A stretch of DNA of 64,000 bases from Marsupella aquatica. Its lineage: Eukaryota > Marchantiophyta. Location: positions 22,506,001 to 22,570,000 of the forward strand of contig OZ316891.1 of NCBI GenBank assembly GCA_973895155.1, read 5' to 3'. Of the stretch, positions 47,570 through 59,574 are shown piece after piece. Within the stretch, counting starts at the first letter, position 1. Each line of letters opens with the position of its first letter. Below the pieces are notes generated by a model. The model did not search any database. It had not been told where the DNA came from and saw nothing but the letters and a program-made list of their open reading frames with translations. The position numbers and the translations under genes are program-made.

Positions 47570-48432
47570 GATTAGTAGCTCCCATTGTCTCCCACATCAG
47601 TTTTTACCGCCTCCCTAGTGTATGACCGCAACAGCACTATATGTTCACTACAGTTAGAAGGTGTAGTTGATGATAGGGGAGCAAATAAATATATATAAAA
47701 GTCTACATATCTTTGTGTGAGCTCTAGGTTGCATGGGTTTAAATAAATAAATAAATCTGACTGGTTGAGTTTGGCCTTGGTTTGTTTAGATGTTGCCTGG
47801 GTATAGGGTTATCATTCAAAGAGGTACACTAGTTAGGTGCCAAGTATATGTCAGTACTTAGCTCAGCACCTGTTTAGGTCAGCTGGAGTGCAACTTAACT
47901 AGGATTAATGGTTGCTATGGTTAGACTAGTGGAGAGAGCCTATACCGTGGAGGAGCAATTCATTACTTAATTAGTGATCATTCTTCAAGAGTTGAAGCCT
48001 GGAGGGAAAGAAGAGGATTGGGTCATAGATAGCTTGTGGATTGCCAAGCTTTGGCGGATGCATAGTGTGAGTGCATAGTGAATTTTGTTTCTTGGTCATG
48101 GACCAGGTCTAGGCTGGGTGAAAGAAGTCTGTGTCACAGATTGATTGTATGTTGTACACTAGTTCCATGTGACATTGTGCTGTCTGATTTTATCTCAACA
48201 ATCTGAACATCTTTGTGTGCCTGGGTTAAAGATCTCCTCTCACTATTGGGGTAGTACACACCTCTTGCCTGTGGCCTAAGAATCCAAAATGGTTTTCCCT
48301 TTCTGCCAACTTTGGTTTCCTTTTTTGATGCAGGTTCTTTGCGCCTCCAATCCCTCAAGACAAAGAAAGAAACCTATGGGGAAACCGATTCAATGGAGTG
48401 ACTGATGTGGGAGACAATGGGAGCTACTAATC
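47570..48432. repeat. 863-bp segment bounded by 31-32 bp inverted repeats
   Basis: 47570-47600 (GATTAGTAGCTCCCATTGTC onward) is the exact reverse complement of 48402-48432, extending one more base inward. The interior has no transposase. No matching target duplication is visible outside the ends. Probably a non-autonomous DNA element. Confidence 0.65.
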
Positions 48433-50148
48433 TGCAAGCAAATATACTGTAGTTCTCTTGGCTAAATGGTCTGTGATTTGCTGAGAAGGCTTTCATTTAA
48501 GGCGTACACGACCTGCATCTCAAGATGAATAGAATTATTAGTAAAACTCATCTGTGAAACACAAAACTGGACATAATTTACCAAAAGGGCCAAACAAAGC
48601 ACAATGAAGGGAACGCAACAGAGATCCAAAAGAGAAACACCAAACACCAATGAAGAGGCATATGCAACCCCCCCAATCTCGAAACATCTCTTCTTATTAT
48701 TTGTCTTATATAGAGAGGGATTTGTTACCTGGACAACGATCTTTCACACGAGTAACGGAGTGAATGTTTAGGGTTTACAAATGAAATTTAGGGACATATC
48801 TATTTTATGAATAGCTCTATCTAAGTAATCGTTTGTCCTTTTTTTCTGTGATGTGAGGGATCTTTTATGCCTCATTGTCTCAATTTTAATTACTCTTCGA
48901 TTTACTTTGGTTCTGAGGTCAGAGAGACAGGATCACTCTCTTGGTGCACAGTTATTCAATGATACGAGAGACTGCATAGTTGTTCAATGATGCGAGAGAC
49001 TCAAACACAGATTAGAGAAAGCGATTACGCTAGATGACCAACATCAGGTGCAGACGCCTACATTATAAACAATTTCATTGCAGACATTTTTTGTTCTCTT
49101 ATGTCCCACTGACAGTCCCTGGCCTCCTTGAATTCATTCATAATTAAGTCCGACAATTTGCGACTTAAACTACCAGCACTTTATAAGGGGCAGTGTCCAA
49201 CCTTTTATTAACATCAGTTCCTGTGCGTGGGTGTTACTCCAGACTGTGTAGGCCAGATCTTACGCGATGGAGCTTCCCTGGCATTCATCCTCAACAAAAC
49301 TGGGTATGGTTAAGGAAGATTACCTTTAAGTTTTCAAAAGAGAGCTTTGCTCGGCAAGAAAACGACCCACGACTGCCCCAAATGTGCTATGGACTACACA
49401 GTCTAACGGGTGGCAAGCATGAATGGTCTACCACGTGCTGACACTTGAGAACATAAAAGCGATAGCCTGCACCACACACCTTAAGAAACAACACTACTAT
49501 CGGAAACAAACCTGGGTTCCTCGTAGATTTTATTTCATTACCCATGTCCAATGTTAGAACATTGTGTTATCAACCCCAACAATAGAGGCTTCCGTCGTTG
49601 TTGACATCACTAAGACTATGTTTGCCTCAAATTCAGCAGAATAGACAAAAACAAGAAGAAAATTGCGTACACAGGCAAAGGAGGTGACTTTCGCTGTATC
49701 CTTGAGCTAGGAAAACCTACTACAGCTTAGGATGTACCACATTTCCTGCTCTTGCACAACAGTAATCATTCGTCCACATTTGAATTGAATCCTCCAAAGG
49801 CGGAAACGCAACAGAATTTATTGAACTTCACGAATTTCCTTCAAGAGGGCATCCTTCAATCCGCCAGAATGCGTACATAATCTCAAGCACTTATTTTGCC
49901 TAAGACAGTGGAGATTCAAAGTTGGTACTTTGACTGATCAGAAACAATGATAAGCTCAACAACTGCAGACCAGAACTGATGAGCTGCACGACCTATAAAA
50001 ACATTCAGCTCTACAAATGAGGAACCATCAGCTTCCTCACTCTTGGAGGCTGATTTGTGCGAAAAACCAACAATAACTTGTTGTTGGACTACACAGGAAC
50101 TGAAACCTGTACATTATCAGAGACGACAGTTGCTATTGTGGAACTGAA

Positions 50149-53100
50149 TTACATAGAACCACATGATCCAATAAGAAGATCGTAAATGTCACTAGAAGTA
50201 ATCAAAGTTGTTCCCCCTAGCAGTAACTCAATGCCTTCTGCACCAGGCATAGCGGCTTGAGCTTCCCTTGCTTCTCTGACCTGAAAATCACAAGAACCAG
50301 CACTGATTTAGAGCAAGAGCTGAGAAGTTCCGTTACTGATAGTACTTTCAAATATACTACATTGTCCATAACTTAGCTAGCAAGGACTAGTATAATTAAG
50401 AAATCCATTCCCACAAAGGCCATCGCCCCCACAAAGGGAATAGGATCAGTCCAAAGCAACGTTACCTCTACGAAGTTAAGTCCTCCAATGATAAAAACCA
50501 AAATTACTTTTTGGTCGCTTATCTTTGGCTTAGCCTGCACAGGACCAGAATCGTGTCAAACTGACAAAGTCATTGCAGAAATAAAAAGTCATAGCAAACA
50601 CTGGTAATTGAAAATCAATAAACAGAAATTGCATACAATCCGGCAATAGTTTTAACCTGTCGTAGACCGAATCTGCCCAAGCCACCTTTGAAGAAACGCC
50701 CCATGCCAGAGGCGTGATGCTCTAAGCCTGGAATGTCCGCTTTTGAAAATATAAGAGAGAGTAATTTGTTCAACAACCCCGTATGTGCTCCCCCATTGTT
50801 AAATTGATTCTCTACAGGGAGAAGCAGCTCTCGAAAAGGACTTTTAGAACTTGCAGCAGAAACTTTATGCAAAACATTGAAGACTTCTCCAAGTTTATCA
50901 CGCAGTTCTAATTTCAGTTGCACTTCTCCATACTCTTCAATTTCTTCCTCATCTTGCGCGGCAGGGTCTACGCCTTCCCATCTGTCCCAATCATCATCCA
51001 TTGATGCAGCTTGCTGGGAAACAGCATCATCGCTTGGCTTTAGGGTTTTCTTCATTTTTGTCCCCTGCAGATGCGCAGCAAGTGCACTTTCAAGGTTTTT
51101 TAAGAACCCCAGTGATGCTCCAGGTGAACCTTGCAAAATAGCCTCCACAATGGATTCTTTCAAACCTTGTTCCTCTTCCCAGAGAAAAGGGCCTCCTTGG
51201 CCTTCAACATGCATATCCTCTCCAGCAAGTCCATACCCCACAATGGCAAGAGACAAAGCATCTCTCAGTGACAGGAGGTCAGCAGAGGAGGCACTTCCTG
51301 AAGGTCTCCGCATGCTTTGGGCATACTGGTCCACAATGTCTTGGACCTGCAGGGCAATACTTTGAGTGCTGTCTCCAGCACTAAGCATTAAAATTCTCTC
51401 TGCTCCAGCAAATGTATCCCAACGAGAACCCGACCCCGGCCCTAGTGCTTCTTCTGCTGCTCGTGCTATTTGTATCAGAGCCATATGCCGTAAAGCCATT
51501 CCTGAATTGTCACTTAATGCTCTCCTCAATGAACGCAATTCCTTGATACTCACAGCCCCTAACCGACCCTTTCCTGGAACATTAACCTTCTCTTGCCGAA
51601 GCGCTTCCTGAAGCCACTTCCGAATTAGCAATATTGAATCTTTAGTTCGTTTCTCAAGTAAAGTCTCCATGTATTCAGAGCCTTTTCGATCCCAAGAAGT
51701 GCTTAAAGAACCCCCCAACAAGTCAGCCGTTCCTGCAGCTGTATGTGTTGATGAGGGGACAAGATTGTCAACTCCCTTGGTACTTATTAAAGGAAAGAAT
51801 GGAAAACACATCCTTGATATGATAGGATGCCCAATATTGTCATCATCGGGATTGACAGGTACTCTCAGATCCATTGGAGGGCGAGCAATTGTCGATGACA
51901 GCACTGAATGAGGAGGCACTGATCTTCTAGGCAGTGAGAAAAATATTCTATCGAGCAAAGAATCACCATGGCAACTAGGTGTGATTAGATCTTGACTACG
52001 ATCAACCAGGACCAGTCCTGCCGGACGCCGAGGGTGTCCTATTCCTTCATGAGGGCTTGAAAGTCCCGACATAATTTTTCCAACAACATGCGCCAGAGGT
52101 CCAAGAGTGAATACTTCACATTTTAAGTCCATCTGCAGAGAACAACAAACCATGCGATTAATTTCGTCAGTTGTACTCACCATAGATAGTGACGTGTGTA
52201 GAGTTTAACTTCCTTGGTTCGGTCATTCACTCGACTAAATAACTTGTAATTTCGATGTGTCCTAACTAAACGAATCTTTACCAATAAATTTCTAGGTGCC
52301 TTAGGAGAGTGGTTCCTCCCTAAATATAGACTTGGTAGAGATATTTCTGTACTGCAAGATTAATATCTACCGCTAGGACTGTCCAAGAGGAGGCGGGGCA
52401 TGATTCGTAATCACACTGAAAGAGATGTGTAAATCAGCCTTCCGAATACATTAGGAGATGGAAGACGGCTAACGAGACTCCTCAGAGTGAAGAAATAGAC
52501 CTGGGCAATGATATGCTGCAGACAATGTGCAATAAGTGTCGCACCGGCTGGAATATGTTGATCTCCAGCTGCTTGGGACGCAAGATCTATTCCTGGAATA
52601 CCTTGCCCTACTGCATGAGTGTCCCGATGATCGGCAAGTGGGGCCTCTGCAACTGACCCCCTAGATGGGAGCACAAATACTGATTTTGTGAAGGAGCAAA
52701 CCATCATTGGGATGTGCTTCACTTGTATCTCCGGGACTTCCCATTCAGGCGAACTCTGCTGCTTGGGAACTTCCACACCATCTTTTCGTTTACCTTCGTC
52801 TTCTCTACCCCAATCAATACCTTTTAATACCTTCGATGTCGGAGCTCTTGACGATGGATTTTCTGTCCCACCCGCCTGGGAGGGTGGTGTCAAATCTCGA
52901 ATGAGTGAATTTTTGTAATCATGGAAAGCATCGAGACCAAAGGCAGTGTCTGGATGGGCTGAATGTGCTTCCTGCGACATATACAAACATTGAATCAACT
53001 AGTGGATTCCAGGAAATGAAACATATCATAAACTTGAAAATCCTCGGTGACCCACGGAGATTCTTACGACTCCGGCCAGGATTTTCATGCAAACTAGTGT

Positions 53101-54327
53101 TTGAAGGTAAGTGTACAGGATACGGAAACACTACATTCCCTCGTTCGCTTGTTGGCTATAATACTCAGTATGTTCTCAACGGAGCAATGACGCAGAAATA
53201 GGACCAGCACAAAACGCACGACCTAAATCTCCATTTATATTAGTTATTAATGAGCTTATTACCTCGGAAATGGAAGTCCAGATCGTGCAATGCCTAACAG
53301 TGGGATGCATGCCCAGGCATCGTATAACATCGTGATGCGATTCCGTTAATAGTACTGACGTCAAGATCACAATCTTCTCAACCGGTTCCAGCTCTGTCCC
53401 TCTCCATGAAATAGCCTGCATTCCACTACATCCAGTAGGTCAAACCAGGTTCGAACGACAATATCTCGAAGTAAACATTCCAAACTCTGTTAGTGCATTC
53501 CAATACCCCCAGAACTCAGCCGTGAAGGCTTTATAATTGGAGTGACAGACATACGCTCTCGCACAAAGTCCTGCCACTACAACGCTTCCAGGGACCATTA
53601 CTTAAACCATCAAACCCCCTTTGCAATTTCGGCACAGGGTCCGGACAATGTCAATATACAATCAGGCTTGGTGCAAGCTGAACATAGGTAAAGAAACATC
53701 TCAGGTGCTTCCTCTTGCCCATCATATCTGCAAACCACATTATCACATTGCAACCAGGAACCCTAAACTCGTTAATTCTCTTCAAAAGCTCCATCACAAG
53801 AAGGTAGAAGAAACCTACACCATCAAAAGGCGAAGCTTGCTCCAGGCTGCAAATTGACCTAGCTCCAAGCTCGAGCATAGGAGCTAACCCTCCATTAAAA
53901 TGAAACGCCTCCCCAGCTCCGGCGTCCATGTATAAAATTCCATCCTCCACACCCTCTTGCACCTACACGACCACAACCACAGTGGCATGCCAGTCATTAG
54001 AAAGAAAGCATAATTACAGCATTTGTTACGCTAGAGAATTTGACCACCTCCGATGCACAGCATCAGTATTGGATCAACCAGAGATCTTCCGCATAGAATC
54101 TCATCAGGCCGTATACTGCTGGTGGGTCGTTAGACCATCTATTCTAACTGCAGGGATCATCTCATCGAAATCCTAGTGAGGGTGAGGAAATTGTGCGTAA
54201 TTGTGCAATTCACTTCCGAAATTTAAGAACAAATCAGAGAGATGGCAACCAGCTGAGAGACAGACAGATGCAGCGGACTCACCAGGGCGAGACATCTCTG
54301 GCACTCTTGAATCAGATCCAAGCCCAT
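50149..54327 (-). CDS. MIP3: MIP3/SCFD2-like Sec1 family protein (MAG2 tethering complex)
   Basis: Sec1/Munc18-like protein related to Arabidopsis MAG2-interacting protein 3 and animal SCFD2. It works with the Dsl1-like MAG2 tether in Golgi-to-ER traffic. Exons, 5' to 3': 54327-54283, 53962-53819, 53415-53263, 52971-52501, 52132-50657, 50534-50466, 50280-50149; all in phase 0, 829 codons plus stop, matching the plant protein (about 840). Motifs: YMDAGAGEAFHFNGGLAPML, CTIWTSISE, RPAGLVLVDRSQDLITPSCH, WLQEALRQEKVNV, DALSLAIVGYGLAGE, LKLELRDKLGEVFNVLHK, IPGLEHHASGMGRFFKGG, VILVFIIGGLN and ELLLGGTTLITSSDIYDLL. A Glu/Asp-rich linker precedes the LKLELRD helix. The start MGLDLIQECQ is a short helix as in MIP3. 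Exon 5 alone holds 60 percent of the protein. Confidence 0.93.
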
Positions 54328-54595
54328 TTTGGGGGACTCAGGCTGCTCGGCTTTGCTCCGTGTAGCCCTTCAGCAGTTCATTATTACCGCACTAGCCAGC
54401 TCGATCCATGTCCGCAGCTGCCGCCTGCACAATCCTGCCTCATGCGATCAAATGAGGGGGCTGAGAGAGTACTCCTTTCGATTGAAAGACTGACGAGAAA
54501 ATTCATATTTGGGGCAATCGACCTCCTTGCCTGACGGTGTGAGAAGTAAAATTGTTTTGTCCTAAGAGCATCTTCACCCTACTACACCATTACAG

Positions 54596-54663
54596 TTGTT
54601 CCCTATTGCTCTAGTTTTGTTATTACTAGAGTGTTTCCCTATTGCTCTATATTTGACTGCAAG
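54596..54663 (+). repeat. Left direct repeat flanking the foldback element
   Basis: TATTGCTCTAGTTTTGTTAT through TCCCTATTGCTCTATATTTG recurs in the same orientation at 62391-62460, just outside the opposite arm of the foldback element. Confidence 0.7.
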
Positions 54664-54739
54664 TTAAATCTACACCGCGTTAATGCTCCCTGATCGTCCT
54701 GGTGCCCCGTACACTGCCCGTCCCAGTCCCCGATGTTGT

Positions 54740-55083
54740 TGTTGAGCATAGACAACATTCGCAACGGCAAGCCCATGAACCATCCAACGCACAATAGTCG
54801 ACACAAAGAGATACGTGGTTCACCTCCATATGAGGCTACGTCCACGGGAACATACAAGAGCTTTACTGCACCCTAGGCCGATCGGCCATACCAAGCATCC
54901 ACAGCACAAGCTCTTCCTATCTCTCAACTAGCTCCGTAATAATGAGCCTAAGTTCCACCAGGGTCTGGCATCAGCCCTGGCTATATGCACAATAGCACTA
55001 CCGCTAACATTAGCTAAGTTCTAACCCGAGTTAGCCTAATTGTAGTTAGCTCATGAGTCACAAGACTAAAGCAATATCTAACA
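54740..55083 (-). repeat. Copia 2 LTR (3' LTR in element orientation)
   Basis: 344 bp, TGTTGAGCATAGACAACATT to AATATCTAACA. Confidence 0.95.
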
Positions 55084-55290
55084 AACTCCCCCTTGACTCT
55101 TGTCTTGGGGACTGGACTAAATGCTACCATATGGAATCCTCAGCGGGAAGTTCTAGACAATCACCAAACCAGGTCTCCCCCTAAAAACCACAAGGGTTAA
55201 CTAAGGGTTAACTAGAACTAAGCCGTAGCCTAACAGGAATGAGTAATCCATATACAAATAGTCACACATTGCTAAATAACTCTACTTGCA

Positions 55291-58200
55291 CTACAACTGC
55301 AAAACCTGCAAAGTAACACGGTGTTTTGAGAAACTCTCCAAAGGAATCACTTTGGTAAAGGCATCAGCGGGATTGAGTTTTCCATCAATCTTGACTAGCT
55401 CAAAAGTTTTATCAGACACTGCTTGCCTGATAAAATGGTACCTGATATCAATGTGCTTCACCCTGCTATCCATCACCTGGTTAGCAGCCAAGTGAAGAGC
55501 ACTCTGACTATCACAGTTTAGAGTCATTTTTCCATGCTCTAAACCCATCTTCGCGATCAACTTATCCAACCAAATTGCTTCCTTTGCAGCTTCTGCTGCT
55601 GCAACATACTCTGCTTCTGTAGTAGACTGAGATATGCACTTCTGCAAGGTAGATTTCCAACTGATACATCCTCCTCCAAGAGTGTATACAAACCCAGTTG
55701 TAGATCTCCTTGTATCCAGACAGCCTCCATAGTCAGAATCTACATAGCCAACTAACGTTCTATTTGATCTGTTATCAAATAGTAATCCATAGTCCTGTGT
55801 TCCCATCATATACCTGAGAATCCATTTCACAGCTTCCCAATGTACCTTCCCTGGATTTGACATGAATCTGCTAACCTTGCCCATCGCTAGGGCCAAGTCA
55901 GGCCTAGTACAAGTCATCAAATACATCAGACTGCCTACTGCCTTCTCATAAGGAATCTTAGTCATCAGACCTTTCTCCACAACATCCGTAGGAGAGAAAG
56001 CCGATGATAACTTGAAATGTGAAGCTAAAGGAATACTCACTGGCTTACAGTTCTCCATGTTGAATCTTGCAAGTACTTTCCTTGCATACTGGCCTTGACT
56101 CAAGCACAACTGTCCAGTCTCAGAGTTCCTAAAAATCTCCATCCCTAAGATCCTCTTAGCCTTACCAAGATCCTTCATCTTGAATTCAGCGCTCAATTTC
56201 GCCTTGAGACTGTCAACCTCAAATTGGTCTTTAGCCACAATTAGCATGTCATCCACATAGATCACCAGAATGATGAAACCAAATACATCATTCTTGATTG
56301 ATTTCGTATACACACAAGGATCATACACCATCCTTGTAAAATCTTGAGCAAGCATGAAATCATCAAACCGCTTGTTCCACTGTCTAGGAGACTGCTTCAA
56401 TCCATACAAGGACTTGAGTAATCTACAAACTAAGTTCTCTTGGCCTTTCTTCATAAAGCCTAGCGGCTGTCTCATGAAGATCATCTCTTCCAAGTTGCCA
56501 TAGAGAAAAGCAGTAACAACATCCATCTGATCCATCACCAGATTAAAAAACACAACAAGCTGACACAAGATCCGAATTGTGGAATACTTAGCCACCGGTG
56601 AAAAGACCTCATTGTAGTCCACTCCTTTCTCCGGAGTGAATCCCTTGGCAACAAGCCTTGCCTTGTAGATCTTATCTCCACCCTCTGAAGGACTGTCCTT
56701 CAACTTGTAAATCCACTTGTTGTCCACCACTTGCTGACCTCTTGGAAGCTCCACCAGCTCCCATGTCTTGTTGTCACTCAAAGATTGCAACTCCCTCTGC
56801 ATTGCTGCATTCCACTCATGCTTCTGCTCTGAAGCACAAGCCTCACTGTACGAAGCAGACTCTCCTTCTTCCAAGATCAAAGCCATGTCATCATCATCAA
56901 GTGCAATGTCAATACCATCTAGCTTAGATGAGTCTGCCCATTGACCATACTTGGTAGGAGCTCTAGTAGAACGACTGGAAGTTCTTCTAGTAGATGACTC
57001 AGGCTGATCTGCTGTTGTTGCTGGTTGAATTTGAGGTACCCTAGCAACAATCTGCTCCTCTTGTTCCATCACAGGAACCAGTTCCAAGCCCGGAGCTTCT
57101 CCATCTCTCCTGTCATGAACAGCATCATGACTAATCTCCCCCTCAACCGGGTCCGGGATGGGAGATTTCCCCTTTTCAGTATGGGAGTCCTGAGAACTCT
57201 CCCCCTCCTTTGATGATTTGGACTCATTAAAGGACACATCTCTACTGACAATTAGTTTACAGGTTACTGGATCCCATAACCTATAACCCTTCACACCTTT
57301 CTGATAGCCAAGAAAAAAACACTTCTTCGACTTGGACTCCAGTTTGGATCGAAGCTGGGAAGGTGTAAGCACATAAGCATCACATCCAAAAATCCTCAGA
57401 TGTGAATAATCTGCTGGACGCTTGTACCTCATTTCATATGGCGTCTTGAATCCAATAGAACTGGATGGAGAAAAATTTACCAAATAAGCTGCAGTGTTGA
57501 CAGCTTCAGCCCAAAACTCATGTGGTAAGCATGATTGACTCAACATACTCCTCGAGCGGTCCAATAGTGTTCGGTTGAGTCTCTCAGAAACACCATTTTG
57601 CTGAGGAGTATAATTTGTTGTGAGATGGCGGGTAATCCCTTGCTCCTTACAATACGTTCCAAATTCCTCGGAACTGTATTCACCGCCGTTATCCGATCGA
57701 AGATATCTCACCTTATTACCAGTCTGATTCTCAACTTGGGCTTTCCACTCCTTAAAAGTGGCAAAAACATCAGACTTATTGTGTAGAAAGTATATCCACA
57801 CATACCTTGAGTAATCGTCTATAAACGTGACATAGTATAACCGTCCAGAATGTGAGGGAGTAGGGGCTGGACCCCACACATCACTATGTACATACTCAAG
57901 TACCTCCTTGCTGGTGTGAGTTCCAACTCCGAAGGGTTTCCTGTGCTGCTTCCCTAGCACACAGTGCTCACAAAATTCCAACTTACAAGACTGCAAATTA
58001 GAAAGTAATCCTTTCTTCTGAAGAATAACCAAACCTTTTTCACTCATGTGGCCCAAACGGAAGTGCCACAGCCGGGCCGTCTCCTCATGAGATAAGGTTG
58101 CATTGGCTTCATCACTGACTACACTACCCTCCAAAACGTATAGATTGCAATGTCTCTTTCCCTTCAATACAACTTTAGTACCAGTTGAAACCTGAAGGAC

Positions 58201-58509
58201 ACCATTAGCAGAACTCCACTGATGGCCATTTGCTTCTAAAACTCCAAGTGAAATGAGATTTTTCATCATGCTGGGAATATGTCTTACATTCTTCAACGTT
58301 CTCACAACACCATCAAACATCTGAAATCTTACAGATCCAAGTCCAACAACTTGACATGGGATTCCATTTCCCATCAACACTGACCCGTTGGAAACTGTGT
58401 AAGAACTGAAAAAATCTCTCCTAGAGCAAATGTGAAAATTACATGCACTATCTAGAATCCAGTCATCACTACCTGGATTTGACAGTACGTTGAGAGCATA
58501 GCCTTGACA
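55291..58509 (-). CDS. pol: Copia 2 pol: protease, integrase, reverse transcriptase, RNase H
   Basis: Uninterrupted frame of about 1070 codons from just after the gag stop. In order: protease active site WILDSACNFHIC about 20 residues in; GAG-pre-integrase and HHCC zinc finger (HFRLGHMSEKG, then CEHCVLGKQHR); integrase core with DVWGPAPTPS, RSDNGGEY and NGVSERLNRTLL (D, D, E); reverse transcriptase with TAFLYGNLEE and IYVDDMLIV near 56260-56246; RNase H with GYVDSDYGGCLDTRRSTTG and QSTTEAEYVAAAEA. The frame has no ATG of its own at the start and is in phase with gag across one TGA (58510-58512). Expression would need read-through or another bypass, or the TGA is a recent mutation. Confidence 0.93.
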   Translation of the reverse strand, partial: CQGYALNVLSNPGSDDWILDSACNFHICSRRDFFSSYTVSNGSVLMGNGIPCQVVGLGSVRFQMFDGVVRTLKNVRHIPSMMKNLISLGVLEANGHQWSSANGVLQVSTGTKVVLKGKRHCNLYVLEGSVVSDEANATLSHEETARLWHFRLGHMSEKGLVILQKKGLLSNLQSCKLEFCEHCVLGKQHRKPFGVGTHTSKEVLEYVHSDVWGPAPTPSHSGRLYYVTFIDDYSRYVWIYFLHNKSDVFATFKEWKAQVENQTGNKVRYLRSDNGGEYSSEEFGTYCKEQGITRHLTTNYTPQQNGVSERLNRTLLDRSRSMLSQSCLPHEFWAEAVNTAAYLVNFSPSSSIGFKTPYEMRYKRPADYSHLRIFGCDAYVLTPSQLRSKLESKSKKCFFLGYQKGVKGYRLWDPVTCKLIVSRDVSFNESKSSKEGESSQDSHTEKGKSPIPDPVEGEISHDAVHDRRDGEAPGLELVPVMEQEEQIVARVPQIQPATTADQPESSTRRTSSRSTRAPTKYGQWADSSKLDGIDIALDDDDMALILEEGESASYSEACASEQKHEWNAAMQRELQSLSDNKTWELVELPRGQQVVDNKWIYKLKDSPSEGGDKIYKARLVAKGFTPEKGVDYNEVFSPVAKYSTIRILCQLVVFFNLVMDQMDVVTAFLYGNLEEMIFMRQPLGFMKKGQENLVCRLLKSLYGLKQSPRQWNKRFDDFMLAQDFTRMVYDPCVYTKSIKNDVFGFIILVIYVDDMLIVAKDQFEVDSLKAKLSAEFKMKDLGKAKRILGMEIFRNSETGQLCLSQGQYARKVLARFNMENCKPVSIPLASHFKLSSAFSPTDVVEKGLMTKIPYEKAVGSLMYLMTCTRPDLALAMGKVSRFMSNPGKVHWEAVKWILRYMMGTQDYGLLFDNRSNRTLVGYVDSDYGGCLDTRRSTTGFVYTLGGGCISWKSTLQKCISQSTTEAEYVAAAEAAKEAIWLDKLIAKMGLEHGKMTLNCDSQSALHLAANQVMDSRVKHIDIRYHFIRQAVSDKTFELVKIDGKLNPADAFTKVIPLESFSKHRVTLQVLQL

Positions 58510-59565
58510 TCACAATATGTCATCATCATCGAGTAAATCTACCTCATGCGAGCTTGATGCCGCGTTAGCAGAGGCAGTAGGGACCTTTACTCGACAATCC
58601 CTTTTCATGTGGCCAGGCTTGCCACAATTCCAACATGCAAGAGGCTTCCTCTCTTGCGATTTCCCTCTGGATTTAGATCTCCCCCGTGATGTAGATCTAA
58701 ACCTGTTCTGTCCATTTGTGCGCTGCGCTGCTCTTCCCCTGTTCATATTGAGCGCAGTGCCAGAAGAAGATGTTGTCTGTGATTGACCCAACTTCTTCTG
58801 AGCATCATCAGACAATAATGAACTCACCACCTCATTATACGAAATGGACTTCAGATCTCTATACAAGAGCACTTGTTTCAAGCCCTGATATGACGGCGGT
58901 AAGGAGCTTAGCAGAAGCAAGGCCTTATCCTCATCTTCAACTCCTTTTCCCAGGTTTGACAGATCCACCGCTAGACTATCAAATTCATCCAGGTGATCCT
59001 GCATCTTGCTCCCTTCCTTGAGCCTGAGGCTCATCAAGAGAGACTTCTTGTACAACCGGTCTGACGCATCTTCCCGGTAGTACTTCTCTCTTAGAGCCTT
59101 GAACAGTGATGTGCAATCCGCATAATCATCCAGTTGCTTGATGATGTGCGGCTTGAGATATAGCATCACTGCATTGACAGCAATCACCTGCTCCTGTCTC
59201 CATTGCCTCACTGAAATCTCCTCCTCTCCATCATACTGCTCTCGCGATGAAAGCAGATGAGCTAAGCCCATGGCCCGAAGAACACCCTTCACTTGCTTCT
59301 CCCATAGCAAGTAATCAGTACGACCATCGTACTTCTCCACCTCAAACTTTACTCCTCCGAATCTAGCCATCTCCCTCTTCTTCCCAACTACCAACAGCTC
59401 TGGTAGTAGTACAGCTTCCTCCACTGCACGCCGCACTGGTGATCGTACCGGTGTTACTTGTTCCTCCTCAAATGGTAGTAGCTCCTCCTCAGACTCACCG
59501 TCTGAACGTCGCGATCCTGAAGCTCCACCGACACCAATTCTTCCAGTATCCTCCGAGTCACTCAT
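58510..59565 (-). CDS. gag: Copia 2 gag (UBN2 type with CCHC zinc knuckle)
   Basis: 351 residues from the ATG at 59565 (MSDSEDTGRIG). After an acidic N-terminus comes the UBN2/DUF4219 gag fold (VEKYDGRTDYLLWEKQVKGV, then DHLDEFDSLAVDLSNLG and LLLLSSLPPSY), a basic Arg/Ser linker and the zinc knuckle CWNCGKPGHMKRDC that binds element RNA. It ends at an in-frame TGA right after an Asp-rich DLLDDDDIL. The next codon continues directly into the protease, so in closely related elements gag and pol are one frame. Confidence 0.93.
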   Translation of the reverse strand: MSDSEDTGRIGVGGASGSRRSDGESEEELLPFEEEQVTPVRSPVRRAVEEAVLLPELLVVGKKREMARFGGVKFEVEKYDGRTDYLLWEKQVKGVLRAMGLAHLLSSREQYDGEEEISVRQWRQEQVIAVNAVMLYLKPHIIKQLDDYADCTSLFKALREKYYREDASDRLYKKSLLMSLRLKEGSKMQDHLDEFDSLAVDLSNLGKGVEDEDKALLLLSSLPPSYQGLKQVLLYRDLKSISYNEVVSSLLSDDAQKKLGQSQTTSSSGTALNMNRGRAAQRTNGQNRFRSTSRGRSKSRGKSQERKPLACWNCGKPGHMKRDCRVKVPTASANAASSSHEVDLLDDDDIL

Positions 59566-59574
59566 ATGAAACAA

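Larger units (their letters stand above)
45857..50148. other. Intergenic, no recognised gene
   Basis: 5' flank of the PSMD5-like gene (with a CTT/GAA run near 46032-46056), the minisatellite, the inverted-repeat pair 47570-48432, another TTAA-type element start at about 49165 (TTAAACTACCAGCACTTTAT, then GGGGCAGTGTCCAA), and the 3' flank of the MIP3-like gene. Confidence 0.5.
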
